Of a stretch of 64,000 nucleotides of DNA, positions 54,029 through 63,878 are shown piece by piece. How positions within the stretch are numbered: position 1 is the stretch's first letter; every line of letters begins with the position of its first letter. Source of the DNA: Candidatus Nitrotoga sp. LAW (GTDB taxonomy: Bacteria > Pseudomonadota > Gammaproteobacteria > Burkholderiales > Gallionellaceae). Below the pieces are notes generated by a model. That model saw only the letters and a list, made by a program, of their open reading frames with translations. It was not told where the DNA came from and made no database searches. The stretch is taken from positions 96,912 through 160,911 of the forward strand of contig QFXI01000023.1 in the NCBI GenBank assembly GCA_003402315.1, given 5' to 3'. The position numbers and the translations under genes were made by a program.

Positions 54029-55537
54029 ATGGAAAAGATTGTTACCAGGAGACAATTCATAATAACAGGCGCAACAGGGCTTGCTGCAATTTATGGGATT
54101 AGCGCATGTACTAAAAGTGATAGTTCATTAAGCACTTCAGAGAGTGTCAAAGCCTCGGTGATCGACCCGCCAGCAGGAGAGGTTTTTAAAGACCCGCCTG
54201 AAATGCCAAATTTGAGCGCTAACGCGGGGGTTGTGGAGGTCGCATTAGAGGCAAAGACGGCAAAAGTAATGATCAAGGGGGTAAATGTAGACCTGATGAC
54301 ATACAACGGCTACTTTCCGCAACAAACTATAAGGGTAAGAAGAGGTGACAAATTAAGCGTTAACTTCAAAAACTCCCTTCCATTGACGACCGAAAAAAAT
54401 ATTCTTGGTTATACGAAAAACATCACCAACATCCACACTCATGGGTGGCATGTGTCGCCATCCGGGAAATCGGACAACATATTCCTACATATCAATCCAG
54501 GCGAAGAATTCTTATATGAATACGATATGTCCAAACAGGAAGCGGGGACATTGAATTTCCTGCACTCTCATGGCCATGGCCTGATTACTGAGCAGATGTG
54601 GGGGGGGATTGCCGGGTGCGCGTTGGTTGTTGCGGATGAGGTCGATGGACTCTCAGGTTTTGAGACTCATATAATATCCTTACATGACATTAGCCTTGTG
54701 GGGACTAGCCCAGCGCCGCACACTCTTGAGGACTATATGAATGGAAAGGAAGGAGATATTGTCATGGTCAACGGCCAGGTAAATCCTGTCCTGCCGATAA
54801 GACCTGGACAGGTTCAGAGATGGAGAGTGGTCAACGCCAGCACTGCAAGGTTCTACAAGCTAAGCCTTGAGAAACACGCCATGTATCTGATAGGAACCGA
54901 TGGCGGGCTTCTCGATAAACCTTATCCATTATCAGATATCCTCCTCACGCCAGGGGAGAGGGTAGACCTTTTGATTAAGGCTGATCAGGGATCAGGAAAT
55001 TATAGATTCCTCTCCATGCCCTATGACAGAGGAGGGAATATGCTTCAGACCATAACGCTCATGACTGCTTCTTATAGCGGGAACTCTGTAAAGGACGAAA
55101 TCCCTGCCTCAGTTAATCCCAATGCAAAAAAACTGAATATGGATATAACTTCTCTTCGCAAGGCACAGATAGTTTTTTCCATGGGAGTTAATAAGGGGTT
55201 AATAAACGACAAGAGCTTCGGAGACGACCCTTTTGTTCACACATCAAAGGTCGGGACCTTTGAGTTATGGGAGATTCAAAATTTCAGCGGCATGGATCAT
55301 CCGTTTCACCAGCATGTTAACCCAGCTCAGATAATTTCCATGAAAGGGGGAGAGAAGGGATATACATCTTTATATTCCAGTATCCCTGCATGGAAGGACA
55401 CCATAAACGTACCTAAAGGCGGATCTGTAACCATACTCGTACCTGTCAGGGACTTTTCAGGGAAGACTGTGTTTCATTGCCACATCATTGAACACGGGGA
55501 CTTGGGAATGATGGGGGTATGGGATATAGTCGAATAA
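54029..55537 (+). CDS. Multicopper oxidase, Tat-exported lipoprotein type
   Basis: A 502-residue three-cupredoxin-domain oxidase. All copper ligand blocks are present: HTHGWH (residues 136-141), LHSHGHG, HPFHQHVNP and the C-terminal HCHIIEHGDLGMMG (from 483). The N-terminus has twin arginines (RRQF) and then a lipobox (ISAC), suggesting Tat export and a lipid anchor. Likely roles are copper or metal-ion oxidation, but the substrate is unknown. Nearly all arginine codons are AGA or AGG, unlike the neighbours, which points to horizontal transfer. A good AGGGGA ribosome binding site precedes the ATG. Confidence 0.92.
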   Translation: MEKIVTRRQFIITGATGLAAIYGISACTKSDSSLSTSESVKASVIDPPAGEVFKDPPEMPNLSANAGVVEVALEAKTAKVMIKGVNVDLMTYNGYFPQQTIRVRRGDKLSVNFKNSLPLTTEKNILGYTKNITNIHTHGWHVSPSGKSDNIFLHINPGEEFLYEYDMSKQEAGTLNFLHSHGHGLITEQMWGGIAGCALVVADEVDGLSGFETHIISLHDISLVGTSPAPHTLEDYMNGKEGDIVMVNGQVNPVLPIRPGQVQRWRVVNASTARFYKLSLEKHAMYLIGTDGGLLDKPYPLSDILLTPGERVDLLIKADQGSGNYRFLSMPYDRGGNMLQTITLMTASYSGNSVKDEIPASVNPNAKKLNMDITSLRKAQIVFSMGVNKGLINDKSFGDDPFVHTSKVGTFELWEIQNFSGMDHPFHQHVNPAQIISMKGGEKGYTSLYSSIPAWKDTINVPKGGSVTILVPVRDFSGKTVFHCHIIEHGDLGMMGVWDIVE

Positions 55538-55806
55538 ATTTATTTTCTGAAAGAACATTAGGGGCTTTTATATGAAAGTAAAATGGGTTTGGCAACGTGA
55601 TTATGCTTATCACTGCGAAATAGCAAGTGCTGTTGTGCATGAAAAAACTTGACTACTGCACCCCACAGGTTCGGCATTTAAATGCTGGATTAAATGCTTT
55701 CACCCAGTACAGAAGCTCCTCGACTAATTGGCGGTTGCAACTAGGATGATTTAAACCCATAACAACAAGATGTACCAAGTCTGCTGGGTAACCTTTGAGA
55801 CCTGCC
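55538..55806. other. Gap before bioA with a possible small minus-strand frame
   Basis: No clear gene. A 54-codon minus-strand frame (55653-55817) reads GLKGYPADLVHLVVMGLNHP and continues to an end FKCRTCGVQ; it looks protein-like but overlaps the bioA start, has no good ribosome binding site and matches no family I know. A 26-codon plus frame at 55572 is similarly unsupported. The promoter of bioA should be here. Confidence 0.35.
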
Positions 55807-57153
55807 ATGCCTAACATCAACTTGCTTGCCCGTTCCCGTTCCGTTGTGTGGCACCCCTGCACGCAGATGAAGCACCATGAGACGTTACCGCTAATACCTA
55901 TCCAGCGTGGACAAGGTGTGTGGCTATACGACTTCGACGGCAAGCGCTATTTGGATGTGGTGAGCTCGTGGTGGGTGAATTTGTTCGGGCATTGCAACCC
56001 GCGCATTAATGCCGCCATTACCCTTCAGTTAGGGCAGCTGGAGCATGTGATGCTGGCTGGCTTTACTCACGAACCGGTGGTGCAGCTTTCCGAGCGGTTG
56101 GCGCAACTGGCCCCTGTCGGGCTGGGCCATTGTTTTTATGCCTCAGACGGCGCGTCGGCTATTGAAATTGCGCTAAAGATGAGCGTACATTATTGGCGTA
56201 ATCATGGTCAGCCTCACAAGAACGGTTTTATCAGCCTGCAAAACAGCTATCACGGGGAAACAGTGGGCGCATTGTCAGTGACCGATGTGGCCCTATTCAA
56301 GGATGCATATAGTGCGCTGGTCAAACAGAATGCCACGGTATTAAGCCCTGACTGGCGCAATGCAGAACCAGGAGAGAGCGCACGGGACTATGCCGTGCGC
56401 TGTGCTGCGCAGCTTGAAACCTATTTGCAGCAGCATCATCACAATATTGCCGCTTTCATTATCGAACCATTAGTGCAGGGGGCGGTGGGTATGGCTATGT
56501 ATCATCCGGTCTACTTAACCCGTGCGCGCGAATTATGCGATCGATACGATGTGCATTTCATTGCCGATGAAATTGCAGTGGGAATGGGACGGACGGGAAC
56601 AATGTTTGCCTGTGAGCAGGCAGAAAAATCCCTCAGCCGGGATAGTGCGAAAGAGGGTATTTCGCCGGATTTCCTGTGTTTGTCCAAAGGTCTCAGCGGT
56701 GGCTATCTGCCGCTATCCGTGGTGATGACCACGGATACGATCTATCAGGCATTTTATGCTGATAAAGTAACGCGTGGTTTTTTACATTCGCATTCCTATA
56801 CTGGCAATCCGCTGGCCTGCCGCGCGGCATTGGCTACTTTGGAAATTTTTGAGCAAGATGATGTCATTGCAATCAACCGCAAAAAAGCCGTTTATTTTAA
56901 CCGCATTGCTGAACCCTTACGTAACCACCCCCGCGTAAAAAATTTCCGCAACACTGGCATGATATGGGCATTTGAGGTGGATAGCCTACACAGCGATTTC
57001 GCGCAACGCTGTTTCAGTCTCGCTCTGGAGCAAGAGCTGCTGCTGAGGCCGATGGGCAATACGATATATTTCATGCCACCCTATATCATCAGCGAAGCTG
57101 AAATGGATATGTTGGTTGAACGTACACTGGCAATCATTGCGGCGATCATCTAA
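55807..57153 (+). CDS. bioA: Adenosylmethionine-8-amino-7-oxononanoate aminotransferase
   Basis: BioA makes 7,8-diaminopelargonate (biotin pathway) from KAPA, using SAM as amino donor and PLP. I start at ATG 55807 (MPNINLLARSRSVVWHPCTQMKHHE), giving 448 residues; an in-frame TTG lies four codons earlier. The PLP lysine is in CLSKGLSGGYLPLSVV; the DEIAVGMGRTG and HSHSYTGNPLACRAAL segments are typical. No other bio genes are nearby. Confidence 0.95.
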   Translation: MPNINLLARSRSVVWHPCTQMKHHETLPLIPIQRGQGVWLYDFDGKRYLDVVSSWWVNLFGHCNPRINAAITLQLGQLEHVMLAGFTHEPVVQLSERLAQLAPVGLGHCFYASDGASAIEIALKMSVHYWRNHGQPHKNGFISLQNSYHGETVGALSVTDVALFKDAYSALVKQNATVLSPDWRNAEPGESARDYAVRCAAQLETYLQQHHHNIAAFIIEPLVQGAVGMAMYHPVYLTRARELCDRYDVHFIADEIAVGMGRTGTMFACEQAEKSLSRDSAKEGISPDFLCLSKGLSGGYLPLSVVMTTDTIYQAFYADKVTRGFLHSHSYTGNPLACRAALATLEIFEQDDVIAINRKKAVYFNRIAEPLRNHPRVKNFRNTGMIWAFEVDSLHSDFAQRCFSLALEQELLLRPMGNTIYFMPPYIISEAEMDMLVERTLAIIAAII

Positions 57154-57180
57154 TTTAACTAAAGAAGCGCAATTCAAACT

Positions 57181-57208
57181 CGTCATTCCCGCAAAAGCGC
57201 GAATGACG
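57181..57208. repeat. REP-like short inverted repeat
   Basis: CGTCATTCCCGC-AAAA-GCGCGAATGACG, a 12-bp stem with one mismatch, between bioA and dacB. The same CGTCATTCCCGCGAAAGCGGGAATGACG type is scattered through many proteobacterial genomes. Confidence 0.7.
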
Positions 57209-57225
57209 GCAGTAGAGAGGTATTC

Positions 57226-58623
57226 ATGAAGCTGCTTCACAAACTGCTACTTATCTTTCTCCTCATCCCCAGCGTTCATGCCGCCACGTTGCCGCCGCCA
57301 GTGGTGAAAGCGCTGCAACTGGCGCGTATTCCGCTTGGCAGTATTGGCGTGGAGGTACGCGAAGTGAATGCGCGCACGCCGCTCATTAGTGTAAATGCGA
57401 AGCAGTCGATGAGTCCTGCCTCAACCATGAAGCTGCTCACCACCTATGCCGGGCTGGAATTGCTCGGCCCTTCGTATAGCTGGAAGACTGAGGCTTATCT
57501 CGACGGTAGGCTGGAACAAGATGTGCTGTATGGCGACCTGATTTTGAAGGGTTACGGCGATCCCAAATTGACGTTGGAAAAACTATGGCTGTGGCTACAT
57601 GAGTTGCGTAGTCGCGGTCTGCGTGAGATCCGCGGTGACCTGGTGCTGGACCGTAGTGTATTCCAGCTCGCCCCGCATGATCCCGCAGAATTCGATAATG
57701 AGCCGATGCGTCCCTACAATACGGGACCGGATGCGTTGCTGCTTAATTTTAATTCGGTACGCCTGCGCTTTATTCCAGAAGGCGAAAAAATCAAGATTAT
57801 CAGCATGCCGGAACTAGCGGGTATCAGGCTGGACAATCGTGTTACTGGAGCAACCGTACAAGGAAATTGTAACGACTGGAATGATGCGCTGTCTATGCAA
57901 TTGCATGGCGATACTCTCCTCGTGCAGGGTGTCTTTCCGGTCCAATGCGATGAGCGTGAGCAACATGTCAGCTTGCTGTCCCACCCAAGCTATTTGTATG
58001 CCGTGTTTCGTGCGTTGTGGCAGGAAATGGGTGGCCTACTACAGGGTACATTGCGTGAGGGTACGGTTCCAGGTAGCGCGATTCTGTTTGCCACGCACTA
58101 TTCCGCGCCATTGGCCGAACTGATCCGCGACATTAACAAATTCAGCAACAACGTCATGGCACGTCAACTTTTTTTAAGTTTGGGCGGGACCGCCGAGGCA
58201 CCCGCCAGCTTCACCCGTAGCGAGCAGACTATACGTAATTGGCTGATACAAAAAAAATTGCACTTCCCTGAGCTGATACTAGAAAACGGTGCCGGACTTT
58301 CGCGTCGGGAACGGATCAGTCCGCGCAGCCTGGCATTGTTGTTGCGTAGCGCGCAACGTAGCCCGTTTTCAACGGAATTTGAGGCTTCCTTACCCATCGT
58401 CGGGGTTGATGGTACCTTTAAAAAACGGCTCACGGACAGCGAGGCCGCTAATCACGCTCATCTTAAAACGGGTTCGCTGGAAGGCGTGCAAGGCATTGCC
58501 GGTTATGTGCAATCTCGTAGTGGAAAGCAATGGATTTTGGTTTTTTTAATTAATCATGCCAATGCCGCAGCGGGGAAGCAGGCGCAAAACGCGCTAATTG
58601 AGTGGATACAACGGCGATATTGA
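57226..58623 (+). CDS. dacB: D-alanyl-D-alanine carboxypeptidase/endopeptidase (PBP4 family)
   Basis: A 465-residue class C penicillin-binding protein that trims or cuts peptidoglycan cross-links in the periplasm. A signal peptide (MKLLHKLLLIFLLIPSVHA) is followed by the SxxK box SPASTMKLLTT (Ser about residue 65), a PBP4-type inserted domain, the SxN box KFSNNVMARQ and the KTG box LKTGSLEGV. All catalytic motifs are intact. Confidence 0.95.
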   Translation: MKLLHKLLLIFLLIPSVHAATLPPPVVKALQLARIPLGSIGVEVREVNARTPLISVNAKQSMSPASTMKLLTTYAGLELLGPSYSWKTEAYLDGRLEQDVLYGDLILKGYGDPKLTLEKLWLWLHELRSRGLREIRGDLVLDRSVFQLAPHDPAEFDNEPMRPYNTGPDALLLNFNSVRLRFIPEGEKIKIISMPELAGIRLDNRVTGATVQGNCNDWNDALSMQLHGDTLLVQGVFPVQCDEREQHVSLLSHPSYLYAVFRALWQEMGGLLQGTLREGTVPGSAILFATHYSAPLAELIRDINKFSNNVMARQLFLSLGGTAEAPASFTRSEQTIRNWLIQKKLHFPELILENGAGLSRRERISPRSLALLLRSAQRSPFSTEFEASLPIVGVDGTFKKRLTDSEAANHAHLKTGSLEGVQGIAGYVQSRSGKQWILVFLINHANAAAGKQAQNALIEWIQRRY

Positions 58624-58799
58624 AAAGATTTCGCGGTAATACCTTAAAAATACAACATTCCTTATTTTTGACTTAAGCGCCCATTAATACTTTAGGTGCC
58701 GGGATGGTTAAATCAGGAAGAGCAGATATGGCTATGTCAAATTGACGCTATGCTGGCTGCTATAATCCATGTCTTCATTATTCAATTTACGCGATCAAT

Positions 58800-59738
58800 A
58801 TGCATACGCTCATCTGTGGCTCCTTAGCCTACGACATCATCATGGTGTTTAACGACCAGTTCAAAAACCACATCTTGCCCGAGCAGATACACATCCTGAA
58901 TGTCTCTTTTTTGGTGCCGGAGATGCGTCGGGAGTATGGCGGCTGTGCAGGTAACATTGCCTATAATTTGCACTTGCTCGGTGGCAATCCGCTGATCATG
59001 GCAACGGTAGGTGATGATTTTGGCCCGTATGCCTCCCGCTTGGATAAATTAGGTTTGCCACAACAATATATTCGCTATGTACCGGATAGTTTCACTGGCC
59101 AAGCTTTTATTACAACCGATCGGGACGATAATCAGATTACGGCCTTCCATCCTGGCGCAATGGGTTTTTCTGAACAAAACCATGTGTACGACGCTAAGGG
59201 GGTCACGCTTGGCATTGTGTCTCCAGATGGGCGTGCAGGCATGTTGCAGCACGCGCAGGAATTCCATGCGGCGGGTATTCCCTTCGTGTTCGATCCGGGA
59301 CAAGGGATGCCGATGTTTAGCGGTGATGAGTTATTAAACTTTGTCAAGCAGGCGGATTATGTGACGGTGAATGACTACGAAGCCAAGCTATTGCAGGATA
59401 AAACCGGCAAAAAAATTGAAGAACTTAGCAAGCTAACACAGGCTTTCGTCATTACCCTTGGTGCACAAGGATCCCTCATTTATGCGGATGGCAAAGAAGT
59501 ACGTATCCCGACGCCCATGGCCGAAACATTGCTCGATCCCACTGGCTGCGGTGATGCGTATCGTGCCGGCTTGCTGCACGGCATTCAGCAAGGCTGGGAT
59601 TGGGATACCACCGGACGTCTTGCTTCTTTGCTAGGCTCACTGAAAATCGCCAGCCGTGGCGGGCAGAACCACAAGCCAACGCGCGACGAGCTTTCTACGT
59701 TGTTCCAGAAAAAATTTGGCTATTCCATCAACTTGTAA
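58800..59738 (+). CDS. PfkB-family carbohydrate/nucleoside kinase
   Basis: A 312-residue ribokinase-fold enzyme. GGCAGNIAYNLHLLGGNPLIMATVGDDFG near the N-terminus forms the substrate site, and DPTGCGDAYRAGLLHGI (about residues 243-259) holds the anion hole and catalytic Asp. The sequence resembles the adenosine kinase-like members found in many proteobacteria; the substrate (sugar or nucleoside) is not settled. It is preceded by a 176-bp gap with nothing else recognisable. Confidence 0.9.
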   Translation: MHTLICGSLAYDIIMVFNDQFKNHILPEQIHILNVSFLVPEMRREYGGCAGNIAYNLHLLGGNPLIMATVGDDFGPYASRLDKLGLPQQYIRYVPDSFTGQAFITTDRDDNQITAFHPGAMGFSEQNHVYDAKGVTLGIVSPDGRAGMLQHAQEFHAAGIPFVFDPGQGMPMFSGDELLNFVKQADYVTVNDYEAKLLQDKTGKKIEELSKLTQAFVITLGAQGSLIYADGKEVRIPTPMAETLLDPTGCGDAYRAGLLHGIQQGWDWDTTGRLASLLGSLKIASRGGQNHKPTRDELSTLFQKKFGYSINL

Positions 59739-59763
59739 TTTCTTCTGGGCAACTTCGCCTTTC

Positions 59764-59794
59764 TTGCCGCTTGCGGGAAGAGCAAGCGGCAAGG
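59764..59794. terminator. Stem-loop between convergent kinase and yggX genes
   Basis: A perfect 12-bp stem (CTTGCCGCTTGC and its complement) with a 7-base loop, followed by a smaller GTCGAT/ATCGAC hairpin at 59833-59849. There is no strong T tract, so intrinsic termination is uncertain; blocking read-through or protecting 3' ends is plausible. Confidence 0.5.
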
Positions 59795-59853
59795 CTGGCT
59801 GAGTGATTTGAAATTTTTAAGCTAATGACTGCGTCGATGGCGCATCGACTATT

Positions 59854-60126
59854 CTAGTTGCCCGGTGGCACATAGCCGGAAGGCATTTCCGCGCCATCTC
59901 CAAAGAAATGATTTTCCATTTGTTGGGCTAAATACTTACGCGCATGGGCTTCCGCGAGATTCAAGCGGTTTTCGTTGACCAGCATGGTCTGGTGTTTGAG
60001 CCACGCGGCCCAAGCGTCTTTTGAAACCTGCTCAAAAATGCGTTGCCCCAATGCGCCAGGATATGGCGCGCGCTCCAGTCCTTCTGCTTCGTGGCCTAAT
60101 TTGATGCACTGCACCATTCTTGTCAT
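59854..60126 (-). CDS. yggX: Probable Fe(2+)-trafficking protein YggX
   Basis: A 90-residue protein of the YggX family, which protects iron-sulphur enzymes from oxidative damage. The start [23 protein letters not shown] has the conserved Cys, and [29 protein letters not shown] is the family core. It lies 94 bp after argA on the same strand. Confidence 0.94.
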   Translation of the reverse strand: MTRMVQCIKLGHEAEGLERAPYPGALGQRIFEQVSKDAWAAWLKHQTMLVNENRLNLAEAHARKYLAQQMENHFFGDGAEMPSGYVPPGN

Positions 60127-60220
60127 TATTAAGTTCTCCGATTATTTAGTTTAACGTTTCAATTTTGACATCAATCACCAACACCCGCAAAGATTCAACT
60201 TCGTCCGATGCACAATTTGA

Positions 60221-61546
60221 TCATAGATTTTTCAGAAATACTTTGGAGCGGCGCTGATAGTTGTAAAGCATTTTTTTCTGCGTAGGCAATTGCCCAACGT
60301 CCGTTTCTTTGAATCCCCGTTCAATAAACCAGTGGGCAGTGCGCGTAGTCAGCACAAATAATTTGTGCAAGCCTTGTGCTTGGGCCTCGGTCAGGACGTG
60401 TTTAAGCAGGATATCGCCGTAACCTTGTTTGCGGTAATTGGTTTGCACGGCGAGGCAGGCAAGCTCGGCGGCTTGCTCTTCGATAAATGGATACAATGCG
60501 GCGCAGCCGATGATGCGGTGGTCATGTTCCAGCACCACGAAACGCCCGATTTCACGTTCCAGGCGCTCGCGGTCACGCCGTACTAAGATGCCTTCGGCTT
60601 CCAATGGTTGCAGCAGCTGCAAAATGCCGCCTACATCATTAATAGTGGCATCACGTAACGTATTGAGTGTACTTTCTACCACCATGCTGCCGATGCCGAT
60701 GTCACTGAACAGTTCTTGTAAAATGGCACCGTCAATATGGCGGCTGATCAGATGCGTCCGAGCTACGCCTGCCTCGCAGGCATGCACCGCGCAGGGCAGA
60801 AACAGCGATACATCTTCCGGCAATTTGCCTTTTTTGGACAAAATTGTATTGGCGTCGGCTATGGTTAATTCACGCAGTAAATTGCCGTTCTTATCCTGTA
60901 TGCCGTCCATCTCCATCAGAAAAATCAGCTTATCTGCGTCGAGTGCGATAGCGGTGCGCGTTGCAACTTCTTCCAGCGTCAGGTTAAACACTTCACCGGT
61001 AGGCGAATAACCAAGCGGTGAAAGCAAAATGACCTCGTTGTGCCCAAGCCGGTTTTTAATGGCTTCAACATCTATTTTGCGTACGGTGCCAGTATGCAGT
61101 AAATCTACACCATGAATGACGCCCATCGGTTGGGCGGTGATGAAGTTGCCACCAGCCACGCGGATATCAGCGTTAGCCATGGGTGAATTCGCCAAGCCCA
61201 TCGACAGCAGGGCTTCGATTTCTACCCGCACGCGCCCCACCGCTTCTTTTACGCATTGCATGGTTTCTGAATTGGTCAGGCGGATACCATGATGATAGTG
61301 ATCTTCAAGATTGTTGCGCGATAAATGCCGCTCTATTTGTGGGCGGGCGCCATGTACCAAGACAAGGCGCACACCCAAGCTGGAAAGCAGATTAAGGTCG
61401 TGGGTCAGCTCGATAAACTTACCGTCTGCTACGACTTCACCGCCGAACGCGACCACGAAAGTGCGGCCACGGAAGGCGTTGATATAAGGTGCAACCGAAC
61501 GAAACCAGGCAACGAATTCAGTAGGAGGCACGGGGCTATACGGCAT
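60221..61546 (-). CDS. argA: Amino-acid N-acetyltransferase (N-acetylglutamate synthase)
   Basis: ArgA acetylates glutamate in the first step of arginine synthesis. The 441-residue protein has an N-terminal amino-acid-kinase-like domain (FVVAFGGEVVADGKF; LVLVHGARPQIE), which binds arginine for feedback control, and a C-terminal GNAT domain (ELACLAVQTNYRKQGYGDILLKHVL). The length and order match the classical bacterial ArgA. Confidence 0.95.
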   Translation of the reverse strand: MPYSPVPPTEFVAWFRSVAPYINAFRGRTFVVAFGGEVVADGKFIELTHDLNLLSSLGVRLVLVHGARPQIERHLSRNNLEDHYHHGIRLTNSETMQCVKEAVGRVRVEIEALLSMGLANSPMANADIRVAGGNFITAQPMGVIHGVDLLHTGTVRKIDVEAIKNRLGHNEVILLSPLGYSPTGEVFNLTLEEVATRTAIALDADKLIFLMEMDGIQDKNGNLLRELTIADANTILSKKGKLPEDVSLFLPCAVHACEAGVARTHLISRHIDGAILQELFSDIGIGSMVVESTLNTLRDATINDVGGILQLLQPLEAEGILVRRDRERLEREIGRFVVLEHDHRIIGCAALYPFIEEQAAELACLAVQTNYRKQGYGDILLKHVLTEAQAQGLHKLFVLTTRTAHWFIERGFKETDVGQLPTQKKMLYNYQRRSKVFLKNL

Positions 61547-61935
61547 GTTTTATCTGTGTGCTAGCGGATTGAGAAAATAAAGTCATGAAAAATGGGTTTC
61601 ATCGCAGCGGAATTGTAATTGTGTCGTGCTGATTTTACCCCAGAATAATTCTAATTTTCGCTTATTAGCGAGGTGTATTTAAAGACTAAGAGCAGTATTT
61701 CTTGGAGGAGGTGTTGTATGAAAAATATATCTGTGACCTTTAGCAGAAATACGCGGGAAACATTTGAGCCTGGCCACTTTGGTTAATCGTGTTTGAATGG
61801 TTTCCGTTAGACATTTGCAATTCATTTGTCTTATCAAGGGCAATTAAATTGATGTTATCGGTTAGTGCCATTTGTTTTTTTAATTGATTGCGCGTAGAGT
61901 TTCGCCCCCTTTGAGTTAGGTGAAAAGTAGAGTAT
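61547..61935. other. Gene-free region between argA and kup
   Basis: 389 bp between divergent genes. It includes an AT-rich tract and must carry both promoters. A 91-codon minus frame at 61740-62015 overlaps the kup start and lacks family features, so it is not called. A GGAGGAGG-like ribosome site at 61703-61711 precedes a very short frame (MKNISVTFSRNTRETFEPGH...), which may be a remnant or leader. Confidence 0.45.
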
Positions 61936-63804
61936 ATGGGCAGCCCACAAACACAGCAAAATCTATCCAAACTTATGCTGGGCGCAATCGGTGTCGTGTA
62001 TGGCGACATCGGCACCAGCCCTCTCTATGCGTTGAAGGAAACTTTCGCGGGGCATCATCCTTTGCCAATTGTTGAGGCCAACATCCTTGGTGTTCTCTCG
62101 ATAATGTTCTGGACTATCATGGTATTGGTGTCACTGAAATACGTGACCATCATTATGCGGGCCGACAATCATGGTGAGGGAGGCTCATTGGCTTTATTGG
62201 CCTTGGCGAGCGAATTGAATTCCGATAGACCAAAATCCAAGTGGTTATTCGCAATACTTGGTGTATTTGCCGCCGCGTTGTTTTATGGCGATAGCATGAT
62301 TACACCAGCCGTTTCGGTGCTATCGGCCGTCGAAGGTCTGAATATTATCGCACCTGAACTAAATAGTTATGTGTTGCCGATCACCATCATGGTGCTCACC
62401 GCATTGTTCTTGGTTCAGAAACGGGGTACTGGCGTGATGGGAATGGCGTTCGGCCCCATCATGATCCTTTGGTTCTCAATCTTGGGCGCTTTAGGTGTTT
62501 TATCCATAGCACAAAGTCCGCACGTACTTTTGGCACTCAATCCTGTTTATGCCTATCAATTTCTTTTTCTTGACCCTTGGCTTTCATTTCTGACCCTTGG
62601 CTCAGTCGTGCTTGCCGTCACGGGTGGCGAAGCCCTATATACCGACATGGGGCACTTTGGACGGTTTCCAATTAGGCTGACCTGGTTCTCCTTTGTGCTC
62701 CCCGCGCTGGTATTCAATTATTTCGGGCAAGGTGCACTATTGCTAGACAATCCACAGGCTATCAAAAGTCCATTCTTTCTGCTGGCTCCTGAGTGGGCAT
62801 TGATCCCTATGGTGCTGCTTGCAACTGCGGCAACAGTGATTGCTTCACAGGCAGTGATCTCAGGCGCATTTTCGGTGGCAAGTCAGTCGGTGCAGATGGG
62901 TTTTTTGCCACGAATGGAAATCCGCCAAACTTCCAGTAAAGCGTATGGTCAGATTTACGTGCCATTTACCAATTGGACGCTCTATCTGGCGGTGGTTTAT
63001 TTGGTCTTCACCTTTCAGAGCTCCAGCAATCTGGCGGCCGCCTACGGTATTGCTGTTACTGGAACGATGACGATCGACACGATATTGATTGCCTTTGTGC
63101 TGGTTGCTTGGCGTTGGTCCCCATTACTGGTTATTCCTCTTATAGGCACATTTCTTTGCGTTGACTTGGCCTATTTTGCGGCCAATGCCATAAAGATTCC
63201 GCAGGGTGGCTGGTTCCCGTTGGGCATCGCTCTCGTCTCATTTATTGTCCTCACTACATGGAAGCGCGGAAGAAAATTGTTATTCGAAGAGATTGCACGT
63301 CGATCCATCCCTATTCAAACAATTGTGGACTATGTGGGCGAAGTCAATCGGGCACGCGGAACCGCGGTCTTCTTGGTTGGTGTTAATGAGGGAGCGCCTG
63401 CCGCATTACTACACAACCTAAAACACAACCAAGTGCTGCATGAACGCAATGTTTTGCTTTCCGTCATTATTGAAGACAAACCTTTTGTTACGAAGGGCAA
63501 CCGTCTGTTAATTAATGACTTGGGCAAGAGCTTTTATCGGGTGAAGGTTTTCTATGGATTCATGCAAACTCCCGATGTACCGGCCGCGTTGGATTTATGT
63601 GCGCCGTTGGGGTTGTCATTTGACATGATGGATACCACCTTCTTTACATCTCGCGCTTTGATCGTGTCAGCGTCGACTCCCGGTATGATGAAATGGCGGG
63701 AACTGTTATTTATTATGATGTCGAAGAATGCGATGAATGCGACGGAGTTCTTTAAAATTCCAACGAATCGGGTTATTGAAATGGGTACTCGGATAGAAAT
63801 ATAG
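61936..63804 (+). CDS. kup: Kup-type low-affinity potassium uptake protein
   Basis: A 622-residue potassium transporter of the KUP/HAK family: about 12 membrane helices in the first 430 residues, the signature [22 protein letters not shown] at the N-terminus and [19 protein letters not shown], followed by a cytoplasmic C-terminal domain of about 190 residues. It is proton-coupled by family knowledge. The 3' flank contains the end of an IS3-type element about 75 bp beyond the stop. Confidence 0.95.
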   Translation: MGSPQTQQNLSKLMLGAIGVVYGDIGTSPLYALKETFAGHHPLPIVEANILGVLSIMFWTIMVLVSLKYVTIIMRADNHGEGGSLALLALASELNSDRPKSKWLFAILGVFAAALFYGDSMITPAVSVLSAVEGLNIIAPELNSYVLPITIMVLTALFLVQKRGTGVMGMAFGPIMILWFSILGALGVLSIAQSPHVLLALNPVYAYQFLFLDPWLSFLTLGSVVLAVTGGEALYTDMGHFGRFPIRLTWFSFVLPALVFNYFGQGALLLDNPQAIKSPFFLLAPEWALIPMVLLATAATVIASQAVISGAFSVASQSVQMGFLPRMEIRQTSSKAYGQIYVPFTNWTLYLAVVYLVFTFQSSSNLAAAYGIAVTGTMTIDTILIAFVLVAWRWSPLLVIPLIGTFLCVDLAYFAANAIKIPQGGWFPLGIALVSFIVLTTWKRGRKLLFEEIARRSIPIQTIVDYVGEVNRARGTAVFLVGVNEGAPAALLHNLKHNQVLHERNVLLSVIIEDKPFVTKGNRLLINDLGKSFYRVKVFYGFMQTPDVPAALDLCAPLGLSFDMMDTTFFTSRALIVSASTPGMMKWRELLFIMMSKNAMNATEFFKIPTNRVIEMGTRIEI

Positions 63805-63878
63805 TTACCGCAAACATCCTGTCGGGATAGCATGGAGTTTGACTTTGCGACTTCAATAACCTTCTTGTTTAGTTCGAG

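Noticed and set aside
53650..54060. 136-codon minus-strand ORF opposite the multicopper oxidase start
   Set aside because: It overlaps the oxidase start, has no domain pattern and runs across a patchwork region.
61740..62015. 91-codon minus-strand ORF across the kup start
   Set aside because: Most of it is antisense to conserved kup residues and the remainder has no ribosome site or family features.
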